Of a DNA stretch of 18,753 nucleotides, positions 14,151-18,753 are shown one piece after another. Made by a program: the position numbers and the translations under genes. The notes under the pieces are model-generated. The model was not told the DNA's origin. It did no database searches and saw only the letters and a program-made list of their open reading frames with translations. Within the stretch, counting starts at the first letter, position 1, and each line of letters opens with the position of its first letter. Source of the DNA: Candidatus Hydrogenedentota bacterium. Its GTDB lineage: Bacteria; UBA8481; J006. The stretch covers positions 1 through 18,753 of the forward strand of contig RFFU01000015.1 in NCBI GenBank assembly GCA_003697085.1. Reading direction: 5' to 3'.

Positions 14151-15137
14151 TCACTCTCCCGGATGAAATACGGCCAGTTTTTCCTCGATCTCCGTCAAGA
14201 CGACGTCGCCGCGAATCCGCCATTCCCGCTCGGCCCGATAATCACTGCTGCCGGGGAGAAATTTCTGGTACAACCATCGCTGCTCCGGCTGCAGCCTTTT
14301 CCATTCTTCCGGGCTCCGATGCTGGACCTTTCGAGCCCCCAGGCTCTTCGCCAGCGCGATCGGGATTCCGATCGCAAACGGCTCGAAATCCCAACGAAGC
14401 AACGCCGGGCGATAACGGTGAAGTTCGGAAATTTCCTCGGGGGAGGCTTCGCTGAAACAGACCACAGGGACGCCGCCTCGGATCAAGCCACCCCCGGCCC
14501 GCAACCGCCCCTCGTTCCATATCCGCGCAAGGGTATCTCCCGCCGTATGGCCCGAAAGCGGATGGTTCTCGACAAGCGAACGGAAATATTCCTCCGTTCT
14601 CTGCCCCGGCCACGGTCCCGGGCACGAGCGGGTATAGTGCCAGAGGAATTCTCCTTCGGGGCGGCGGAGAGGAGGAAGCGGAGGCGGACTGATTCGCGGA
14701 ATCTCGATCCTCAAATCCATAATTTCGCAACGCCCGGGAAACCGTTCTTCCAAGAACGAGGCCGCCGCCGAATTCTCCCTCGGGCAGACGATGCGTTTCC
14801 CGAGTGACACGGCCTCTTCGAGGCACCGTTCCATGTTTCCGCCGGGCCTGATGTCGAGAACGACGAGAAGGTCGGCCTCGCGGCAACGAAGATGATCCCA
14901 TTCGAAGAGCTCCCTCTTCGACGGACGACGCTCGATATCGGCGCCGATCCAGAGACACTTGCCTCCCGCTTCTTCATACATCCATCCGGCGAAACGATTT
15001 CTTCCGGGATGCGCCTGCACCAGAAGAATCGCACCCGACGGAGCGAAACGCCGCGCCGCTGCCACCGCGGAGCGGAGCCACAAATCCGAAGGACTCCAGA
15101 GGCGCGGGCCACGGGAGAGAAGAAAGGTGATCTTCAT
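14151..15137 (-). CDS. Orphan protein: SLOG-like N-terminal domain plus ART-like C-terminal domain
   Basis: I do not recognise a named family for this 328-residue protein. Residues 1-145 look like a Rossmann/SLOG-type fold: GAILLVQAHPGRNRFAG (35-51), then ADLLVVLDIRPGGNMERCLE (88-107) and GKRIVCPRE (113-121), the spacing expected for a nucleotide-binding GGN loop. After a Pro-rich linker (147-160), residues 163-328 show FLWHYTR (164-170), DTLARIWNEGRLRA (201-214), GGVPVVCFSE (221-230), RWDFEPFAIGI (248-258) and EREWRIRGDVVL (303-314). The order H-Y-T, small-residue strand, late E-x-E-W-R recalls ADP-ribosyltransferase-fold families such as DarT-like proteins; this is inference from layout. 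ATG 15137 has GGAG seven bases upstream, and TAAAAT (15173-15168, minus strand) may be its -10 box. It stands alone between repeat-rich spacers. Confidence 0.6.
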   Translation of the reverse strand: MKITFLLSRGPRLWSPSDLWLRSAVAAARRFAPSGAILLVQAHPGRNRFAGWMYEEAGGKCLWIGADIERRPSKRELFEWDHLRCREADLLVVLDIRPGGNMERCLEEAVSLGKRIVCPRENSAAASFLEERFPGRCEIMDLRIEIPRISPPPLPPLRRPEGEFLWHYTRSCPGPWPGQRTEEYFRSLVENHPLSGHTAGDTLARIWNEGRLRAGGGLIRGGVPVVCFSEASPEEISELHRYRPALLRWDFEPFAIGIPIALAKSLGARKVQHRSPEEWKRLQPEQRWLYQKFLPGSSDYRAEREWRIRGDVVLTEIEEKLAVFHPGE

Positions 15138-15224
15138 CCCAACGCTCCTCGGCCGAGTTCAGCAAACATTTTACGCAAGTCCGATCTCCAAGAAAACCTC
15201 GCCGGGAGGGAGCATAGCGAAATA

Positions 15225-15300
15225 GGGACACTCATTTCCGAAGCATGTCAGCCCCCGCCGAGCGAAGCCCCTCACAGAATCGAGGCGTCCGAAGGGCGAA
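15225..15300. repeat. Diverged intergenic repeat, copy A
   Basis: It opens GGGACACTCATTTCCGAAG and continues through TGTCAGCCCC and ATCGAGGCGTCCGAAGG, aligning with 10267-10340 in the same orientation. The right half (from TGTCAG on) is better conserved than the left. Confidence 0.5.
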
Positions 15301-15347
15301 CATTCCCGAACCTGTTTTTGCAGGCATCCTGTCTACAAGAAATGGGG

Positions 15348-15372
15348 CGCAGGTTCTGTTCTCCAACCTGCG
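15348..15372. repeat. Short hairpin repeat (CGCAGGTT type)
   Basis: CGCAGGTT, a nine-base loop CTGTTCTCC, and AACCTGCG form a perfect eight-base-pair stem, the same arms as 3439-3458 but with a longer loop. The preceding ATGGGG resembles the ATGGAA before the island 1 copy. Confidence 0.75.
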
Positions 15373-15500
15373 GAGGGCGAATCGGCGTCCGCGTTGTCAT
15401 TCCGAGCCCCTCGCATTCGCTCGGGACAGGCTCCGCGAGGAATCCCCTTCACGCGGTATCCCGCCGTGGTGCCAATACGCCTCCCCTCACTCCAACCCTC

Positions 15501-15534
15501 CCTGCCTGCGCCGCGATGCGTCGCGGCAGGCAGG
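15501..15534. repeat. 34-base GC palindrome inserted in nested element copy 3
   Basis: The insert has arms CCTGCCTGC and GCAGGCAGG around a centre with further pairing (GCCGCGA / TCGCGGC). Copies 1 and 2 read CCCTCTCCCCC with no interruption at this point, so the insertion boundary is clean. No target duplication is evident. Confidence 0.75.
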
Positions 15535-15605
15535 TCCCCCGAGGGGCGAGGGAGAACGAGGCGGTTGTCAGCAATCTTGGGGGGGGCCTCGTCGGGCTGC
15601 GCCCG

Positions 15606-15621
15606 CCTGCCGGCAGGCAGG
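15606..15621. repeat. Small CCTGCC palindrome inserted in nested element copy 3
   Basis: CCTGCCGGCAGGCAGG lies in the right outer arm of copy 3, where copies 1 and 2 have only CCGCCCTCCTC. It shares its CCTGCC/GGCAGG arms with the 34-base insert nearby and is related to the hairpin at 10359-10386. Confidence 0.65.
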
Positions 15622-15647
15622 CCCGTCTCGGAATGACACCACGGGCG

Positions 15648-15712
15648 AATCGCCGGTCGCCGCTACGAGCGCCGGTCGTGCCAGGAGGGCGACCAGCCGG
15701 TCGCTCCTACAG
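15648..15712. repeat. GGTCGC-type hairpin unit
   Basis: GCGACC, the loop AGCC, and GGTCGC (15689-15704) form a perfect six-base-pair stem followed by TCCTACAG. A decayed related unit, CGCCGGTCGCCGCTACGAG, lies just upstream. It is another short palindromic repeat type, different from the GCAGGTT and CCTGCC families. Confidence 0.6.
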
Positions 15713-15780
15713 TCCGCGATCGAATCCATCCGCCTCTCTTTTTCCACCGTTTTTCGCAGACGAGAGAGGCTGTGCTCTAC

Positions 15781-15912
15781 TCTCCCTTTTTCCTTTTCCC
15801 TTTTGCCTTTTGCTTTTTGCCTTTCTCATTTTCCGTGTATTCCGTGTGTTCCGTGGTTTCCCCGTTCCGTGTCTTCAGTGGTTTCCCTCCCTTCCGTGGC
15901 CCTCCGTGTTCT
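15781..15912. repeat. CACAGAG/CACGGA-type repeat, reversed, with pyrimidine tract
   Basis: A tract of CTTTT, CCCTTTT and GCTTTTTGCC units (15781-15830) leads into repeated TTCCGTG motifs (TTCCGTGTATTCCGTGTG and on to CCTCCGTGTTCTGCGG). On the minus strand this reads as CACGGAA/CACGGAG strings, the inverse orientation of the 13787 and 14033 repeats. Confidence 0.65.
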
Positions 15913-15927
15913 GCGGATCAATCTCGT

Positions 15928-16611
15928 TCAGTGGACCAAGGAAATCACAAGAAAACCGCCGACGAGAAGAATGACGAAGAGGAGACTGAGGAGATCGAAA
16001 TAGCGTTCAATGAGGGCGCGAATACGCTCCCCGAAGATCCGCAACAACCCGGCAACAAGAAAGAATCTTCCGCCGCGACTCACGATCGATGCTCCGAGAA
16101 ACGCCGGGAAGTTCATCCCCGCCACTCCGCTGGCGATGGTAAAGACCTTGTAGGGAATCGGTGAAAATCCGGCGACGAAGACCACCGTCACGCCCCACAC
16201 TTCATACCAATGCTGGAATTTCGCAAAGGACTCCGGTGTGAACCCCGGAACGTACCGAAAGAAGAAGTGGGAAACCCCCGCCCAAAGGAAACGGCCGATC
16301 GTGTATCCCAACATACCTCCGAGAACAGAGCCGGCGGTGCAGAGAGCCCCGGTTTTGAGCCAGAGGCGGGGCGAGGCGGCCACGATGGCGATCAAGAGAA
16401 CATCGGGAGGAATCGGAAAGAAACTCGCCTCTGCAACGGCAAGGAGAAAAAGCGCCGTCAACCCATATGGGGTCACGGCCCAATGAAGGGTCCAATCGTA
16501 GAGGCGCCGCAAGAGCGACCGTTGCGAACTCTGTCTTCCTTCTCCCGATTCGCAGGCTCTCTCTTTCTCCGCTTCCCTCACGCCAGGGGACGAACCGTTG
16601 TTTTCCTTCAT
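15928..16611 (-). CDS. DedA/VTT-domain membrane protein, YqaA-like
   Basis: The 227-residue protein starts with a charged, disordered 35-residue N-terminus and then shows four to five hydrophobic segments (about 48-82, 90-112, 138-160, 168-195, 207-226). Family landmarks are EASFFPIPPD (61-70), GYTIGRFLW (102-110), the re-entrant motif FSPIPYKVFTIASG (149-162) and SRGGRFF (178-184). The FSPIPYKVFTIASG wording is closer to the YqaA branch than to classic DedA. VTT/DedA proteins sit in the inner membrane; several act as undecaprenyl-phosphate or phospholipid flippases, but this branch is not assigned. ATG 16611 is preceded by GGAGAAG at a somewhat long distance, within sequence that looks repeat-derived. 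It lies 81 bases downstream of the propeller-protein gene and may share its transcript. Confidence 0.88.
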   Translation of the reverse strand: MKENNGSSPGVREAEKERACESGEGRQSSQRSLLRRLYDWTLHWAVTPYGLTALFLLAVAEASFFPIPPDVLLIAIVAASPRLWLKTGALCTAGSVLGGMLGYTIGRFLWAGVSHFFFRYVPGFTPESFAKFQHWYEVWGVTVVFVAGFSPIPYKVFTIASGVAGMNFPAFLGASIVSRGGRFFLVAGLLRIFGERIRALIERYFDLLSLLFVILLVGGFLVISLVH

Positions 16612-16620
16612 CCTTTTCTT

Positions 16621-16665
16621 TGTCTTCTCCGTTCTCTCGTCTCTGTCTCTCCCGCGTCTCCCCGT
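16621..16665. repeat. Degenerate CACGGAG-type repeat upstream of the DedA-like gene
   Basis: The minus strand reads GGGGAGACGCGGGAGAGACA followed by GAGACGAGAGAACGGAG, a worn version of the CACAGAG/CACGGAG strings. It occupies most of the 81-base gap and supplies the purine-rich sequence just 5' of the DedA-like start codon. Confidence 0.4.
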
Positions 16666-16692
16666 TGAAGATTCTTAAGGAAATGCGCCTCG

Positions 16693-18702
16693 TTAGAAAG
16701 CAAAATATCCCAACCGATCGAAACGCCCCTCGTCGAGGAAATAACTCTCGAGCGCCACGGGACGCCAGCGCCCCCGATCCAAAGGATCCGGAGTCGGAAT
16801 GGCCGCAAGGATCCGATAACGCCCTGAAACGGAACGCGAGAGGCCTGCCACGAAATCCGTCGGAGACCGATCGCTGTAGAGGCGGTAATAATCCCCGTGC
16901 GTCTGACGCGCCAATTTCTCGAGTTCCCGGGAGGAATTGTCGCCCACGTGCAGAACAAAGATTCGAACCTGGTTCGCCAAAGCCATCCGGCGGGTTCTCC
17001 GGAGCGTCTCTTCCCTCAAACCGTTTCCGCTTGTAATCCAGATCACGACCCGTGCCTCCGAAAATGGTGCCAATCGGAGAATCGCTCGTTCAAGCGCTGG
17101 AAGGCGACGAAGATCGATCTCAGCAACGTGGGGGACATCTTCCGCAAGTGTTTTCCGAACGAGTGGAGTGGAGCGGACAAAATCGCGGCGGAAAATGAAG
17201 GTATCGGCCATATCGAGAAGAGCAAAGGCATCCACTTCTCGTGCTTGGTCGAGAATCATTCCGAGGATCCTGTTGATACCGTTCCGATGGCGAGCAACCA
17301 CATCGCTCGCTTCTCTCAAGAAAATCACCCGTCTTCCCACTTCCGGAGCGGAAAAGTTTTCCACCTCGACGGGAAAGATCTCTTCCTCTTCGCCCTTTTT
17401 TCCCGTCCGAATCACGCGAAATGATCGCCGATCAAGAGATTCAATCGGAGCGCCGTCCGGGAGTTCCACCGTCGCATCCATCACGACAGCGGAACGTGTT
17501 CCGTCGATTCTTTCCATATTCATACTCTCCACCTCGACAATGTGAAACGGACGATTTGTAGGAAGCCGCCGTGCCATGTTGACGGACTGCCCGTCCGCCC
17601 ACCAGAGGTTTCCATAACGATCGAACTGGAACCCTAATCTTCCGGTCGTAATGGGTTTTTTCTTTCCCCCCAGTGGTCCCGAAAAATCATCCTCTAACGA
17701 GGTCGCGAAATAAAGCAGCCCGTTGTCGGCCTGAACCACGATTCCCTCTTTCCAGACGGCGATTCCCGTCACCTTCGAGACACCGGTTATCTCGTAGCCT
17801 CTTACGAGATAACCGGTCTTCGTCACGAGGCGCACCGGAACCTCTCCCGCGCCCGCCACCAGAAGAAACCGCTCGTTCGGCACCGCCACAGCCTCCGGCT
17901 CCAAGCCCTTCGGCACGGGAATTCGCGCGATCGGACGGCCATCCTTGGACAAACGCACGAGCATCCGATTGCCGTAATCAAGCACCCAGAGTGTTCCATC
18001 CGGATCGACGGCGATGTCACGAACGCCGGGCAGAGGAATCTTCGCCAATTCGATGACCTGGACCGTTCTGACTTCCGGGTCGATCCGCGCCAATCTGCCC
18101 GAAGACATATCCGCGACCCAAACGGTTCTTCCGTCCGGTCTTATCCGCACGGGACGCCCGAGATCGCTCACGCGGAAGGCGACTCTCCCGGAAGCGGACC
18201 AGAATCGGACTTCCCCTTCCGCGGTGTGAGCCGTGACCACAGTGCCGTCGTCGAGGAGTTTGACGTCGCCGACTCCCTGGTTTTGACCAAAGGTCACCTC
18301 GAGCGGCAGCCAACGAGCGCCGGCCAACTCCTCCGAAGGATCTCGTCTCGAAAGCGCTCGGATTCGCCGGAGGGCATTCACGGCCGAGAGATGGAGTTCC
18401 GTATCTGCGGAGGCACGGATGAACTGCTTCTCCGCCTCCTCCCAGAGGCCGAGGTGAAAGAGCGCGCGGCCGTAAAGATAATGATGAAACGCGCTGAAAT
18501 CGATCGTCGGGAGGGTCGAGCGGTAGATGTTGCGGGCTTGCTCGTAATCCATCCGCAGGACGAATTGCGCCGCACGATTGCTGCTTTCTTCCGCCAAAAT
18601 AACGTCCGCCGAGGGAACGTTGACGGCGGGAGGGCGCGCACCCGAAAGCGTCATCGCCGCCAGAAATGTAATGCTCACAACTGGAAAGCCCGGACTCTTC
18701 AC
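16693..18702 (-). CDS. Exported TPR, beta-propeller (NHL-like) and VWA-like protein
   Basis: The 669-residue protein starts at GTG 18702; an in-frame TGA lies just upstream, so this start is nearly forced. A hydrophobic N-terminus (about 6-21) looks like a short signal peptide. Residues 40-118 resemble a TPR-like helical pair (YEQARNIY, YLYGRALFHLGLWEEAEKQF). Residues 130-385 form a beta-propeller with NHL-style blades: IRPDGRTVWVADMSSGRLAR, IAVDPDGTLWVLDYGNRMLV and FDRYGNLWWADG. Residues 400-450 are a beta-rich spacer. Residues 455-630 look like a VWA domain (RRVIFLREASDVV, then VVIWITSGNG and VRIFVLHVGDNSSRELEKLA), but the metal-binding DxSxS site is replaced by REASD. It likely acts in the periplasm or on the surface in protein-protein contacts. 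Its role is unknown. Confidence 0.75.
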   Translation of the reverse strand: MKSPGFPVVSITFLAAMTLSGARPPAVNVPSADVILAEESSNRAAQFVLRMDYEQARNIYRSTLPTIDFSAFHHYLYGRALFHLGLWEEAEKQFIRASADTELHLSAVNALRRIRALSRRDPSEELAGARWLPLEVTFGQNQGVGDVKLLDDGTVVTAHTAEGEVRFWSASGRVAFRVSDLGRPVRIRPDGRTVWVADMSSGRLARIDPEVRTVQVIELAKIPLPGVRDIAVDPDGTLWVLDYGNRMLVRLSKDGRPIARIPVPKGLEPEAVAVPNERFLLVAGAGEVPVRLVTKTGYLVRGYEITGVSKVTGIAVWKEGIVVQADNGLLYFATSLEDDFSGPLGGKKKPITTGRLGFQFDRYGNLWWADGQSVNMARRLPTNRPFHIVEVESMNMERIDGTRSAVVMDATVELPDGAPIESLDRRSFRVIRTGKKGEEEEIFPVEVENFSAPEVGRRVIFLREASDVVARHRNGINRILGMILDQAREVDAFALLDMADTFIFRRDFVRSTPLVRKTLAEDVPHVAEIDLRRLPALERAILRLAPFSEARVVIWITSGNGLREETLRRTRRMALANQVRIFVLHVGDNSSRELEKLARQTHGDYYRLYSDRSPTDFVAGLSRSVSGRYRILAAIPTPDPLDRGRWRPVALESYFLDEGRFDRLGYFAF

Positions 18703-18753
18703 GTTTCTTCTATCGGTTCAAAAATTCCCGCGCTTTATCTCCAAGCCTTTCAA

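Larger units (their letters stand above)
15395..15638. repeat. Nested palindromic element, copy 3, enlarged by insertions
   Basis: The ends TGTCATTCCGAG and CTCGGAATGACA are perfect inverted repeats, as in copy 1. The element is 244 bases instead of 174. The extra length comes from a longer left arm (TCGCATTCGCTCGGGACAGG region), a 34-base palindrome at 15501-15534 and a short GC palindrome at 15606-15621. The inner right arm reads GGGGGGGGCCTCG where copies 1 and 2 have a GGATTCCTCG-type arm. Confidence 0.8.
15138..15927. other. Gene-free repeat island 3
   Basis: This 790-base spacer between the orphan gene's start and the DedA-like gene's stop carries, in order, a diverged repeat (15225-15300), a CGCAGGTT hairpin, copy 3 of the nested palindrome with two internal insertions, a GCGACC/GGTCGC hairpin unit, and a pyrimidine tract leading into CCGTG-type repeats. 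The leftmost 87 bases probably hold the orphan gene's promoter. No credible coding sequence was seen. Confidence 0.8.

Noticed and set aside
15781-15830. Simple CTTTT tract as a phase-variable repeat controlling a gene
   Set aside because: The units are irregular, and it lies downstream of the DedA-like stop codon and far from the orphan gene's start, so slippage would not change any reading frame or likely promoter.
14892-15974. 360-codon plus-strand open frame
   Set aside because: It runs antisense to the orphan gene and then across repeat island 3. It has no domain, and its composition follows the repeats.

Overview
The window is GC-rich, densely coded DNA that looks like a chromosomal contig of a Gram-negative (diderm) bacterium. 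The evidence is an RND-type exporter, two GT9 heptosyltransferase-like enzymes, a periplasmic-sensor histidine kinase and an exported beta-propeller protein. Intergenic spaces are packed with short palindromic and CACAGAG-type repeats of a style I associate with metagenome-assembled genomes from poorly cultured phyla. I cannot assign a phylum from sequence alone. No rRNA, tRNA, CRISPR array, intact IS or phage gene was seen.

Layout. (1) 1-2856, plus strand: the C-terminal part of an MMPL/RND exporter that enters from the left edge, then nadE, glutamine-dependent NAD+ synthetase. (2) 2963-3205, minus: a small double-CDGSH iron-sulfur protein with a good sigma-70-type promoter. (3) 3206-3935: a repeat island. 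(4) 3936-10091, minus: a compact five-gene unit read as ssnA, glyA, hybrid histidine kinase, single-domain response regulator, REC-GGDEF diguanylate cyclase. Its last three genes overlap or nearly abut. A candidate promoter and a foldable leader lie upstream of ssnA. (5) 10092-10770: a second repeat island. (6) 10771-13787, plus: two translationally coupled GT9-type glycosyltransferases, the first with an N-terminal domain resembling the Maf/DUF115 motility-accessory-factor family. (7) 13788-14150: duplicated CACAGAG-type repeats. (8) 14151-15137, minus: an orphan gene with a SLOG-like N-terminal half and a C-terminal half whose motif layout recalls ADP-ribosyltransferase-fold proteins. (9) 15138-15927: a third repeat island. 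(10) 15928-18702, minus: a DedA/YqaA-like membrane protein downstream of an exported TPR/beta-propeller/VWA-like protein.

How the parts may work together. The sensor kinase, response regulator and diguanylate cyclase form a plausible phosphorylation-to-c-di-GMP circuit. It is co-transcribed, by inference, with serine hydroxymethyltransferase and an SsnA-family aminohydrolase, which is an unusual pairing of metabolism and signalling. The two glycosyltransferases probably build one glycan or glycosylate one surface protein. The orphan SLOG/ART-like gene, set between two repeat-rich spacers, is the best candidate for an undescribed system, but its function is inferred only from motifs.
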